Assembly: GCA_008921705.1 (NCBI GenBank)
Contig: VFFE01007487.1
Coordinates: forward strand, 530,425-594,424
DNA from: Burhinus oedicnemus
Taxonomy: Eukaryota > Chordata > Aves > Charadriiformes > Burhinidae
Length of the DNA stretch: 64,000 nt
Direction of reading: 5' to 3'
The stretch's first letter is position 1, and each line of letters opens with the position of its first letter. The notes beneath the pieces are model-generated. The model did no database searches. It was not told where the DNA came from and was given only the letters and a program-made list of their open reading frames with translations. Shown here piece after piece: positions 37,201-49,882 of this stretch. The translations under genes and the position numbers were made by a program.

Positions 37201-40200
37201 GTTTGGGTTGTGAAATAACCCTGTACTGTATCTTGAAGAGAATATGGTTTCCCCCTCTGCCCCGATAAGAAATAGGGGACACGGATTCGTCTCGGTTGTT
37301 CTGAAGCACAGTGAGACAGAGGGACTAAGAAAGACACGTGGAAAATATCTGCAGCGAGGGACAGTATCCCTCACATCTGTCCTGACGGACAGCTTGCAGC
37401 TGGTTGTTGTGTACACGAGCTATCTGCACATTGTTAGCGAAGAAGGATGTGACTAAGGACTGCTTTGACACCGTCTGCCACCCAGGCAGCTTCTGCTTGT
37501 CCCTCTGCAGCCCTGGTCACAGCTTCTAATTTTATCCGAGAGGATCACTGTCACTGCACATCAATTCCTGCCCCTGCTAGGTTCACGGGAAGCTTCCTCT
37601 CCACCCGCTGGTTGAAATGGCTTGAGCTACACAGCGTACATTAACTAATAAAACTCAACATTTACAGTTTTGGCTTGGTTGTCTTAAACACAATGTTCAA
37701 GCCAAGCAGTTGGAGCTCCAGCTTGTTCCTGATCAAGTCTTGTTGTGGAAGAGTCTAGAAATGCTGGGCTGCTGTCCCCGTTGTGCTGGAGAAGGAGTGC
37801 TTGGGCACAGCCGCGGGGTCCCTGGGGTGCCACGGGAAGTCTCAGCTCGTCTTAGGAGCCCTTATTATGTTGACTTGCAAAAAAAAAAAAAAAAAGTCAT
37901 TAGGACTAGTCTTTAGACTTCATCTTGCAAGTAATATGGGATCAACACCTCTATCAAAGCTCAGGATAGAAGACCTGACAGACTGTGTGCTGAGGGAACA
38001 GGGTGTTTTGTTCCTTGATTCCTTTCCCTGGATATCTCTTGCTCTATGGCATGAGTTATTAGATTTACAGTATCTTATTGACTGGGGGGGGACAGGAAAG
38101 TATGATCATGGTATAGGTATAATGATAAATGGTCAAATTAGTCATCTACATGTAATCGATACCTAACTCTCCCGTGGTTGATTAGCTATCTAAATGCTGA
38201 GTTTGAATTTTACACGTATTTTATCTACTATAGAAATGCTTCAAAATGCAAATGATCTGTAATTGCAGCTGAAGAACTCTGAACTTTGGGACTGAATATA
38301 CCGTCTTGGGTCCTTTCTCATAAGGTGAGAGTTGGGGGTTTCTTTGTTTACCAGTCAGGTGACTTTTTGCTCCGTAAACCTTGCTCTAGACTTGATATGC
38401 TCAAGACTCCAGGTTTAATAGTGCATCAAGCTAATATTTTGTACTGTGGCTGATCAGAAGCATAACTTCCCAGCTGGATATCAATATTTCAGTGAATAAC
38501 AGTTTAAGACACTCCAGGAATCTTTTGATATCCTGTTGGCTCAAAAGGTTTTTGTCTAGATTGCTTTAAAAGAAGCATTTTTTACCTAACGATTTTTTGG
38601 TAGAAACTTTAGGTAGAAATATTTGTGCTTTCAAAAATCAAAATACTAAAAGCAAACACCTGTGCAGGGATGCTCTTCAACGACCTTCAAGCCTGTTATT
38701 GATTTATGTAACTCAGTGCATTCACCACTTTTTTTTTTTTTGTCTTTGCTTCAGTTTCACTCATTTCTGTGCTCCCATCTTCTCCTGGCTTGATATGGTC
38801 ATCAGCGCCTTCCTGTAGGTCAAACCTGCTCTGTTCATGCCAGTCTCTGGCTGGTCAGAGAAGCCACTCCTAAGTACTGTTGAACACTACCTTCCCAAGG
38901 ACTCCAGTTCTACTTCTACTTGAACCTCTGTGTGCAGGAGGCTTTACCGTGAGCTTACATCTGAAAGACTGCGGAAAGTTTTGATGCTGTTAGAGGAGAA
39001 ATTAAGGAATAAATATTTGTCAAATGTACCTTTCTGTAAATTTAAGCTGAAGGTCATGCATGATGAGTAGCATAGTGCCCAAAGACAAGACAACATGATG
39101 TGGGACAAGGCAATGGAATGACTTGAACTACCAGCAGGAGGCTCTGATGGGTTTCACTACTCTTCTTTCAGTTCTGCATTTAAATTGAAAGCAATTTAAG
39201 AATCTGAATCTGCCTCTTTGTTTTGATTCTAAAAGCCTTAATTGCAAAGGACAAGAGTGGGGACTGAGGCTGAGAAGCTGTTGGCAATGGGCAACTTCTA
39301 GAAGGACGTTGGCAAATAGCAGTGTCTGTCTCTTCGTTTCTCTTCGGACACTTTCCCTGCGTGGTGAAGGAGAGAGATGTGGCTGCAGAGGATATTTATA
39401 ATCATCAACCTGTCAGAGCTCCTTGTGCCAGCCTGCACTGAGGTTAAAATCCGGATGCTAGCAGCTTGCTGCCCTGAGAACAAATTGATAATGAACGAGC
39501 TGGTCCTTCACTTCTGTTTAGGTGTTTTGTTTATTTGCGAAGACTTCATTTCTTGCTTCGAACTGCATCTAGAGAAGCAATTCCAAATGCCCAGCCTCTG
39601 GCAAAACTGCTAAGGTGGTCGGTCCTGCTCTGGGCGAGGAGAGATTTATTTTTTGTACCAGTCTTTGGGTGTTTAGTCCACTTCAGTTGAAATGGAATCT
39701 AGTGACATCTTCCCTAGTGCACCTGCTGGTATGCTCCTGACCCTAAATATATGATTTTTCCAGGGAAAGTGTACTATATTTGGCTGGGCTTTCCTCTATG
39801 ATGCATCTCCCATGGATATACCCTTGTAGATAACCAAAAATATTGCCATCTTAATATTTCAGTCTGTCAAATGGTTATGGATATCAATACCGTTCATTAT
39901 TCACTCAAACTGTAAAAGTCACTGCCGTAAGTGAACACTTGCTGTTGGACCTTCATTTATTCCTTTTTGGAGCTCTCCACAATTTTCCTGATGCTGATCT
40001 CGAATTCCTAAAGCCTTGTCAGCGTCCTTTGTGTTTTCGTATACTTACTTTACTATGCTTTTCAATGGAGCCAATCCATGGATCTTTTTAATGTAAGAGA
40101 ATACTTAAATTCATTAAAGCTCTTAAGAAAAGAAATAATTGCAGAAGTGGTAGAAACGTAAACAAAAAGCACCTTATGCGTTCCAAATTCCAAGGATGTT

Positions 40201-41677
40201 CTCCACTGAGGCTGTGGTGTGGCTGGTGCTTGAAAACCCACAAGCAGCTTTCTTAAGGAGCAATCCTTGAAGTTCTACCTTGCTGTGATGGGCACACTTT
40301 CTAGAAGCTACTGGTGAATAAGCTTTTCCTTATCTACTATGCATAGTAGAATATATATTTGAAAAAACATGTAGCTTAACTGTCTCTAGAGCTGTCACAT
40401 GAACTTGCTGTCCTGAGGAAGCTGATGGAAGAAGTAGGAGAGGTAGGAAGACTAAATATGGGAGTGTGGGAGAATGGATGCTCAAGTTTTGTAGCCCTTA
40501 CTGCAACTCCTCCTTTTTCATTTTTGGGAATTCACCATTGTTTATAAACAGTGTGACTTTTCACGTACTGGAGAACAGGGACCATACCTCAGCAGAAATT
40601 GTCAGGAGCTGTTGTTGGAGATCGGAGTCAGGCTTTAAACTCCTTTCTGACTGCAAAGGTACCTGCTGTTGGTGTGGACACTGTTTGAGCCTGCCTATTC
40701 CTGAAAAGCTCTAACCAAGCTTTCCCAAAGCAATCCAGCAGGATTTTCACTTTATCTCCACAATGTGTGCTGAAGGAGCGCTCAGGAGTGGAATTTAGGG
40801 AGAAATAAAATGTATTGAATTTACTAAGTGCGCTTCAGTTTAGACTTTATTTAATCACAATTGCTTCTGCTTTTTTTCTCCTTTTTAGTTTCTTAAAGTG
40901 TAGAGGAGAAAAGTTCAAGTAGTCAAGAATACGACTCAATCATTAAAATGTTCCAAGGCTTTTAAAGTTAGGTTTATTGAATTTGGGATTTTTGAGCCTG
41001 GGTCAAATATTCTTGTTCTCTGACTATGACGGTAAGCATGAGAACCTTTCTTATTTTGCTTTGTTTTACTTTAAGGGAGATTTTAAATTTCTCTTATAGA
41101 TACAAGAGCTCAGAGACAGGGATTTTAAAGGAAAAGTCAAATACTTCCTAAAACAAAACTGAGATTTGGGGAGAAGCTGTGTGGACTAAATTTCATAAAA
41201 CTCATTCTTGGGTGACTATAATACAGGTGCAATTGAATACTATCCTGATGTTAATTTGAACCTTTTCTTCTGGATTACTTAGATTTTTTGGGCAAAATTC
41301 CTGCCTTAGGAGCGAGGCAGGGCTGATGTGGCAGTAGCGAGAGCTTACGCTGGATGAGAGCAGTGTTGGAGAGGACGTAGGCAGCTAACATAACTTATGC
41401 CAATCTAGATTCCCAGGGGATAAATCCTCAGCTGGTACGAATTATCATAGCTTCATTAGCCCAAGTGAGTGATGTCAGGCTGTACCCAGCTGATGATCCA
41501 GCCCTGTGGCTGTAAAACCTTCGGTGGACGATATGGCTGGGTGTCTGGCCGTGTGTTCACGCGTATGCCCGTGCGACGTATTAAATGTGGGAGTTTCAGA
41601 CTTTGCGTTGATCGTGCCATCGCAGAAGGGGCACTCCGAGGATTCTTGCGAGCAGGGCGTTAAGGCAGAGCGGAAAG
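34201..41677 (+). other. Intron-like stretch, no gene recognised
   Basis: No coding exon is recognised; open frames are under 130 codons. Oligo-A tracts are at about 35630-35647, 35946-35957 and 37879-37894. A block of mixed, less repetitive sequence at about 35650-35860 contains a CAGCTG E-box (35661-35666) and could be regulatory. An 18-base perfect palindrome is at 40333-40350. Confidence 0.5.
40333..40350. repeat. 18-bp perfect palindrome
   Basis: TCTACTATGCATAGTAGA is its own reverse complement, centred on ATGCAT. It may be a dimeric factor site or chance. Confidence 0.6.
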
Positions 41678-41732
41678 GATGCTGTATCCTTATGGGTCCC
41701 TTCCGACTTGAGACGTTCTGTGATTCTCTGTG
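41678..41732 (+). mobile_element. CR1 3' end fragment (old)
   Basis: The sequence GGGTCCCTTCCGACTTGAGA followed by CGTTCTGTGATTCTCTG matches the last 50 or so bases of CR1 in the + orientation, with several changes including a damaged octamer. Upstream similarity fades before about 41675. Confidence 0.7.
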
Positions 41733-44700
41733 CCTTTTTTGGGGCTCTAGCCTGGCCGGTGCACTGGACCTTTTGAAGAAGAGCGTAATGTTACAGTGCT
41801 TCCCGAGGTTTAAATTTCGGGCTGAACGCTATAGGAATTGAATTGCTATATATGCCCACCAGCACCTCTTTAATTGCTGGTGTAGTAAACTGCTAATGGC
41901 TTTGACTCGCACCTCAAACATTCAGACTCGGGCTGTGGGGTGGCTTCACATGTCCCAAATGGGACATCCCTTCTTGTGGTCTTGCTGCATGCCTGTAGAT
42001 ACTGCTGAAGGAGAAGCAGGCTGAGATCTAATGTGGATGGAGCCGAAATGCTTTGATGAACCATTTCCCTAGAGATGACGAGCTAATGGTTTGTCCGCAA
42101 AGCCATGCAGCTTTTCCCATGTCTCTGGGAGATGAATAGAGCTGGAGCAGGATCATATGCTGCATTGTGATAGCCTAATGCTCTTACAGAGCTGGGTGTT
42201 ATTACCCAGGCTGCTTCAGTGGGCAAATTAGACATGCAGAATTTCCAGATTTTTACCTTATTCAGATTTTAATTAACTCAGTGTAATAAGCTGTAAGCAC
42301 ATTAATATCAACAAAATACTTTGTGCTGTATCTGTTAATATTCAGACGATAAAGCCAGAAGTATTGTTTTCCTACAAAGGCCGGTGAAGCTAGACATAAC
42401 GGGGATCTTTTGTAGGAACTTGGGACATGCTTTTGAAATAATCCTGCATTTTCAATGGTAGATCGTAAATAATAGCTGTGCAGCGGAAGGTGCTTGTATG
42501 GGATTTTTAATATCACATGCGTATATTTTTTTTTAAGTTTAGATTTTAAAAATTGATAGATCCATTTGCATTCACTAGCTTGGACAGATGGTGTGATCCG
42601 TAACAAAATACTCAACAGCATACTAAAAAGGATCATGTCAGCACCTATCCCCTGCAAGCAGCTTCCATCCCCAAAAAATGAGGGAAAGCTTTCCAAACAC
42701 AGCACCCTCACACGGCCCTTTCTAAGGTAAAGACGTTACCTGAGCGCTCGCAGGTGGACCTTTGTGGGGGCTCTGTGGTCCCTGCCCTCCGCCGTCAGCA
42801 GATGCACGTTTGCAACCGCGTGATGCATCTATATTGGGAAGGTTGGAAAATACCAGCTGAAAAAGAGCCCCCTCCTGTGTTTGTTTGAAAAAAAAAACAA
42901 CAAACAAAAACAAAAACAACTTTTCTTGGGAATAGGGAGTTCTTCACTCGCCACCGGGGTGGCTTGCAGATGTGGTTAACCCTGTGGCGGGAGATGCTCC
43001 GGTGTGCAGAAATGAGTAACCCGGAGGGATCAGGGCTTCCTAAACTGCTTCAAGGCACCGTGGGCAAATACGGGTAGCTATGCTCCGTCTGGTATCCCGA
43101 CAGGAATGTGGCCATCCTTTGATCAGCTATTTTGGCTTTGTGTACAAAACTAATTTTATGGAACGTTATAAAAGTCCAGCTTATTTTTTATTTAAAAAAA
43201 AAAACAAACACCCAAAACACTCCGCCTTTATCTTCTGATTAAAAGATAAGTGAAAAATATTTATTACTATATCTTCCACCATCTATTTAGTCTACCATGG
43301 TTTAGTGGTTTTTAACCGCTGGAGACCTTGGAATAACTGTAAATTTGGAACTGGTCTCAGTAACCTCTGTTCCGTCTCATTTGTCTTGTGTCTTCACCTT
43401 ACGTGGAGACCAGGAAAAGCCTGATCATCAGAGGAGTTTTGAACAAAATTCTTTGGAGAGGACAATTATTTTAGTAATAATCGGAACTTATTTTAGTAGA
43501 CATACCACTGGAATTCTACTCAAGAGGACATCTGTGGTTGCAAATTAGGAGGAAAAAAAAAAGTTTCAGATACTGCCAATTGAGCAAAGCTGCAATATGT
43601 TCTGGAAGTCAAGCTGTGTTTTCTCATCTTTGCAAATCATAACCAGTGATAAAAGTCTTTGGGGCTCAGTTAGGTTCTCTGTTTCACTTCTGAAACCTCA
43701 ATTGCTTTTCTATTGTCAGCAGCGGCACCAGTGCAAACCGACCTCCAGAAAATGAAGATTTCGGCAAGGTTCTGTGCAGGGATAGTTATAGAATCACTTG
43801 GAGAAGTCCCAACTGGTACCAGCAGCGTTTCTTAAGAGTAATTTTACTCCCCCAAAACTGCTTCTCAGTACACTGCAAGCAGTAAAGACGGGACCTTTAA
43901 AGACTCAAAGCATTCTCTTAAGGAAATGAGTTGTTATTTTTAAGGTATAAATCAGCCCTGGAAAACTGCATGCTCGCACAAATGTCTTTGTTTTGTGAGG
44001 AGCAGCGGGTTAATCCCGAAATACATACTTTGTGCCGCCATTTGAGGGGAACTGGCAGCTGTTGCTCATCTTCCAGTTCAGCCTGGGATTTACGCTGCCG
44101 AACGAGGCACGTTATAACGCACATCCTGAAGTCTTCTGGGGTGCTAGGTCCACAGGCAGTGAGGGTTATGTAGGTGAGCCGCCCAATTCAGCTGGAGCAG
44201 CCTGTGGCGCTTGTGTTCAGATGGAGATGGTGGCCAGGTTGGCACTGCTGGGGCTTGGCTGGGGTCTTTTTTGGGACTACAGGATTCTAAAAATTAGCGG
44301 CAAGTTTTGTGTTTTCCAAATAAGCAACGCTAACCAAAGATGAAGGCTGCTGTTGCACAGATCCTGGGGACCTTTCAGGTTGTAAAATTAACGAGATTGT
44401 TAAACGGGGTTGTTGTCGAAGTTCTGTAGTTGCTCGAACCAGGATTTCTTAATGGTGGGTTGAGATCGGAAACATTTTACTTCATTAGAAAGGAAATGCC
44501 TTCGTGCAGGAATAAATACTGAATAGCATTATAACAGTAGTTACTAACTATCAGTTTGGCTTGCCTGAAGAACTGCTAATGGGGGTGTAACTGCTGCAGT
44601 TTTGAGCAGAAATATTGAGGGTTGGGAAACAATTGTTCTGCAGACGTGCTGTTCTGTAATAAAACAAAGCATTTAGGTTTAGGATGGAAATCTGGAGAAA

Positions 44701-47700
44701 TAGATTTTTATTTGAAGGAATGTGGGTGCATCTCCTGAGGAAGAAGCTGCCTGTAGCGTTGAGCAGTGATTTGGGACTGTAGCTGAAAAGTAGTTCTGCG
44801 TACGCGGATGTACAACAATTAATGACTCTTTTGAACGGTGTAATTTTGGAGTCTTAATTCTGGTCCTGAAATTGATTTTGTTTGTAGCATGGGAGCTTCA
44901 CAGGTTTGAGGACTTAAAGGGATTGTATTCTAACAAGGAGATGATAATAACTTTCGCTATTCTGCAGGCTTGTGCTCTGTATCTGCCTTGCTTTCTCCAA
45001 TTGTAAGTTGGAGATTCAGCCACTCGATTGATCCACAGGTTCCTGCTTGTATGCTTTAATTTTAATGAGGTGCTTTGGCAACCGGAACACTTAATTTGGT
45101 GCTAGGTACTGATTTATTATACAGATGTCATCGGCTTGCTGTATGTGTGGCTATAAAAATTAACCTTGCCTTTGCAAAGACCAAAATCTCCAGAATTGTC
45201 CCAGGATATTCAATACTGTGTGGCTGCTATGGGACTTGTCGATGCTTCCTAAATATAGAGGACCAAAAGCCAGTCTTGATCACAGTAGTCTAGATTCAGG
45301 TTAACAAAACCAAAACACTTTTGTAACTATTCTAAATCTTCATCCAGAGAAGTCAGATCTTCTCAATACCTTTCAAATACCAGTGGAAAAACTCATTTTG
45401 GGAGAGGCACTGGCTCATCTCTCTTGCTGTGAGATGCCAGTGTTGATAGTGAAGGACTGATGAGAGGGTCACACTACCACCGTACTGCAGGTTGCTTAAT
45501 GCTCATCGTCTGGCCACCCTTCAGCCTGTTAGGTATGGCTTGAATTTTTTCATTTGTGACATGGTGTTCATACACTGTCACAACGTTAATAGGGATTCTC
45601 CTTTCTCTGTTTTTGTTTCTTTTTTTTAATAAGAATGGATGTTTTTGTAAATGAGACTGATAAAAGTTGTCTCTTGAGTCTCCGCTGGCTGGCCCTGGTA
45701 CGTAGGGACCACTGTGAAGTCTCATGCACTTAGGGATTTGTTTATAGGGTTTCCTATACTTTGTGAAATTGCCTTTTATATAGGAAAAGTACATTTCTTT
45801 GGACATACTCTCACATTAAAGTATCATTATAATAAGTTACAGAACATGAAGTGATGCAGTTTTTGCCGAGTTCTGAGTCTTCAGCTTCCGTTTGGCTGGA
45901 CCAGTTTCTGCAAACAGGCACTACCTTTATGTCTGATGCCAAGTGCTGGTCTTCAGGCTTTTAGACTGGGACCAAAACTCACAGTAGAAATTGCACCCAA
46001 AAATAGACTATTTTAGAACCATTGTGTAACCTCAAATTAAAGATGACAGCTATATTAATGATATTCTATGAAGATGAAAAACGGACATCAGTCATGCTCT
46101 TTAAACTGGATTGTATTAAGCATTTGGATCATTCAGTTCATTAATCCTCTGGTCAATGAATCCTTTGATTAATCCCTCAATTGCTGAGTTCAGTTGAGTT
46201 GCCTAAGCAATAAATGAAAATATCTAATTTTTCCTTTTCAGCTCTTATACTTACTGTTTTCAGTTCAATGTAAGAAACTGGAGAACTTGACATCTGTCCC
46301 AGAGTGCTTTTTCAGTGTCAGGGTTCGGGCAGTGGACGCGGGTTCTGGGTATCTGGGTGCCTTTCTTCTGCCGCAGACTTCTTGTGTGTCTGGAAAGCGC
46401 TTTATCCTTCGGCACGTGGATTCCCAATAAGCAAACTACATACCGTAACACTGACTTTCCCCTGCTTCTATGTGTTGCGACATATTGCGAGATGTTTGCC
46501 CCGGGTTATATCTTGTCACTGTTGGATTATCAGTGCCTGATCCCTTCTGGCCCCAATCTCAGACCCCTTTTGCCCCCGGCCTTCAGTACAGCTAGCAGTA
46601 GGAAACGAGTATGAACAAGAGAAATTCGCAATCTTTGCCTGCGTTAGTACTGTCTGGAGTGCTTTAGCATTGGCTGGTCCTGGTGCTTACACGTCGTATC
46701 CTTCGGGGAAGTACATTGCTTTTCTTATTATTTTTTTTCCCCTCAGAAGGTGCTTTTTTCACTGTTGCTTTTGCTTGTTTGATGTTGCTGATATCATCTT
46801 TCTTTGCCTATTGACACAATTCTGGCTCAGAATGCAACCCAGCCTATCGAATATTGCTTTTTCAGAGTATCTTCTTGGTAATAAAGATTTGATAATCATT
46901 TGCTGGTAAATTTCCAGATGAACATATTGAACAGCCCTTAATTTGAAAGCCCATCTAGGTCATCTGCTGCTGACAGCCACATCAATTTTTTTTTTTTTCT
47001 TGTTTGGGCTTTTTGATAGTCACAACTGCAGCTCCCGAGAAGCATAGTGGACTCAAGGTTTTAGTGTTTCCTCATGCCACGCAAGAGAAATCCTTTCAGA
47101 TTGGTCCAGCAAGCCATAGAAGAGCCTCCCTGCTAGGGAAGCAGAGGCTTATAATTGAATTTAGTCTAACATAAAAACAGAACAACTTCTCAGCTTTTGA
47201 AACGATGCATCTACAGATGGAAAGACAAAACTATGGAACATGGCTTTGTTCTTCAGTAGGTGAGCTGGCTTTGTGTTGAAGTGGTAGATGCTTTACATAT
47301 TCCCGAGTGGGCTGGTGAGTGTCGGATGTGTTGATCTCCTGCTGGTTGCTATCGTGGCTTCTGCCCTGGCGAGGCGGGCGGCTCAGCTCAGCCCTGCCTG
47401 CTCCCGAGTCGGTGACAAGGCTACTGCTGAGCCATAATTTCATTTACCGTGCCTGATTGTGACTAAGGCGACACCAGCTTATTACTGTAGCGTGTCATTA
47501 TAGCAATAATAACCTGGTGGTTGTGCCATTGAACGTTGTGGGATTAGTACATTATGTGAAGAGGGACTATCATGTTAACGTAATATTACAAAGTCATGGT
47601 TGAGCTTACGATTTTCTCTCCTGAAGGGAAGGAGGCAACAGTCCTGTAGCCTGGAAGCGTGTGAAGACCTGTAACTCCCACCCAAGTACTTGAAGATTAA

Positions 47701-49524
47701 TTATGCTGTCCTGTTAACAATTTGGAAATAAGAATCCTGTATGCAATGACTAAACAACATTCAAAGATGGGACTGGCTTCTTGCCTTTTCACACTGTAAA
47801 TCACAGAGATAACTCTGCTCTACTCCCTGGTTTCTGTGTTAAATTTCTCCTCTGCAGGCACTCAGCAAGGTAGGTCTGTCGTGTATGTCGACTTTATTCC
47901 TGGCCTCTCTACAAAATCATTGTGAGAAGTAAGAGATGCTCAGTGCCCTGTAAAGCATGCCAGGGTCAAAAATCAATGTTAATAAATTATCAATTGATTT
48001 AACGGATCTACCAGTCAGGCAAATCGGGATCTTTAACTTCTAATTAGTGACCTTGATCTGAAAGAGAACATTTAGGTTAAAATAAAACATTTGTGTCTCA
48101 ACCAGATGGAGGCTGTGCTTCTCCTTGCTTAAGGTAAGCAGAGCTTGTTTCCGCCCTGGTTCAGTGATACAGAAAATGTACACGTTGGGCTAAAATGCCT
48201 TTAAAGGAGCTGGGGTGAATGAGTATTAGACTTGCTAGTAGCAGCATTAGAGCAGTTATTCAAGATGGATTCAGATTATTAAGTAATATATGGAACAAGT
48301 ATCAAAAAAAATGAGATGAATGCCTACTGGAATATCCTGACAGTGATTTAGTAGACCTTCAAGTCTAGTGGACTGCTAATAATCTCCCATGGGGTGGTGG
48401 ACTGACCTCCCCCTTTAGAACATTTACAGGTAGGTCAACGACAGTGTCAGCAAGTGTGCTGGAGACCTCATGTCCCTTGTGTCTGCTTGCCACCATTCCT
48501 TAGCTCTAAGTATCGTCTTGGTGCCAAATGAGGTAATAATAATAAATATTTTAAGTATTTCTTCATAAATGTTGTCATCAACCTGAACGTAGCCCTGCAG
48601 GTGGCACAGGTGATATAACCACAGTACTTAATTTGTTTCTTGAAGAGATCTAAAGGATGCTTAAAACATGCTGTCTGACGCTTGCAGTAAAAATGAAGCA
48701 TGAATTGAGTAAATTTAACATCTAAACAGTGCATTCAACTTTAATTCTCACTGGCATTCTATTTAAGACTTTAAAAATTATAGTTGAAAATGATGATTTA
48801 CGTTGAAATCTTCAAAGACAACGAGACCTCCTGGTTTGGATTGTAATAATGCTTCTGAATTGTAACCACAGCAGGGATTTTTGTTTTGTTTTAAATATTT
48901 ACTTTTAATTTTTTTTTTTTGTAAATACCTAAAATGTGAAAGGTGTTTTCACTGTGATCCATATCATAGGTATCAGTGTAAGCATTAGAGTATCTTCTGG
49001 CATCATTTTGCCATATTAGTTAATTCTTTGTGGACTAAACGTTTCAAGATCTTGGTGTTTGTGGAATGCAGCATTTGGATTGTTAGAAGAAAAGTGAGGA
49101 ATATGCCCTATTCTTCAAGAAAGTCCAACTTATTCTACAAATCCTCTGCTCTTCTTGATATCAGTAGGGCCCTTCTGTAGTTTGAAGCCCTAGTAACTAG
49201 TATTGGTGTTCCTTCCGTAGAGAATGGCTTGGGAATCTAAAAGCACCTCTTCAAAAAACAACAGAACCCCTTCTAAACCTCCCTCAGTCCCCCATGTGTT
49301 AGAAAGCACAAGGAATGAAGGCGCGATAGATTAATAACTGGATATTCAAAGTTGGGCCTAAGTCTTACTCGTGAATTAAAGTCATTGCTGTGGTGCTGTA
49401 GGTGTGCTTAGCAAGCCTCGAGCCATCTGTGGATTTAGAAAAGCTGGAGTATCTCTAAACCGGTGCGTCGGGTGCATGAGCTAGTCGGCATGTGGGTAGC
49501 ACAGCCCACTGTTGGGAGGTTTTG
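41733..49524 (+). other. Intron-like stretch, no gene recognised
   Basis: No coding exon is recognised; the longest frame is 149 codons on - at 42262-42711 and has no domain. Oligo-A/C-rich tracts are at 42887-42920 and 43190-43222. A short CpG-containing segment at about 47340-47420 leads into an ordinary AT-rich segment that could be a conserved regulatory block, but I cannot test conservation. Confidence 0.5.
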
Positions 49525-49797
49525 GGAGATGGGGGAGACCTTATAGCAGCCTTCCAGTACTTAAAGGGGGCCTACAGGAGAGATGGGGAGGGGCTCTTTA
49601 TCAGGGAGTGTAGTGATAGGATGAGGGGTAATGGTTTTAAACTGAAAGAAGGGAGAATTAGAGTAGATATTAGGAAGAAATTTTTCACTTTGAGGGTGGT
49701 GAGACACTGGAACAGGTTGCCTAGAGAAGCTGTGGCTGCCCGATCCCTGGAGGTGTTCAAGGCCAGGCTTGACGGGGCTTTGAGCAACCTGGTCTAG
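49525..49797 (+). pseudogene. CR1 ORF2 C-terminal remnant, open to the native stop
   Basis: The frame reads ...GNGFKLKEGRIRVDIRKKFF, then VVRHWNRLPREAV and SLEVFKARLDGALSNLV before a TAG at 49795-49797. That is the normal CR1 ORF2 ending. The frame happens to stay open upstream into unique sequence (ATG at 49492), but the reverse transcriptase and endonuclease are absent, so no functional protein is expected. Confidence 0.85.
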
Positions 49798-49882
49798 CGG
49801 AAGGTGTCCAAACCCAGGGTAGGGGGTTGGAACGAGATGATCTTTAAGGTTCCTTCCAACTCTAACCGTTCTATGATTCTGT
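49525..49882 (+). mobile_element. CR1 LINE, short 5'-truncated copy
   Basis: The copy starts near GGAGATGGGGGAGACC in the C-terminal part of ORF2 and ends at the octamer region GTTCTATGATTCTGT (49868-49882). It is about 360 bp in the + orientation, sense to the presumed host intron. It is less diverged than the 2.7-kb copy, with an uninterrupted ORF2 tail and a near-consensus 3' UTR. Confidence 0.92.

Noticed and set aside
42262..42711. 149-codon - strand open frame
   Set aside because: The composition is ordinary AT-rich intron; there is no domain or conserved-looking motif and no splice signals framing it.
43786..43812. TATAGAATCACTTGG resembling a CR1 3' end on the - strand
   Set aside because: Only about 10 bases match and no CR1 3' UTR follows.
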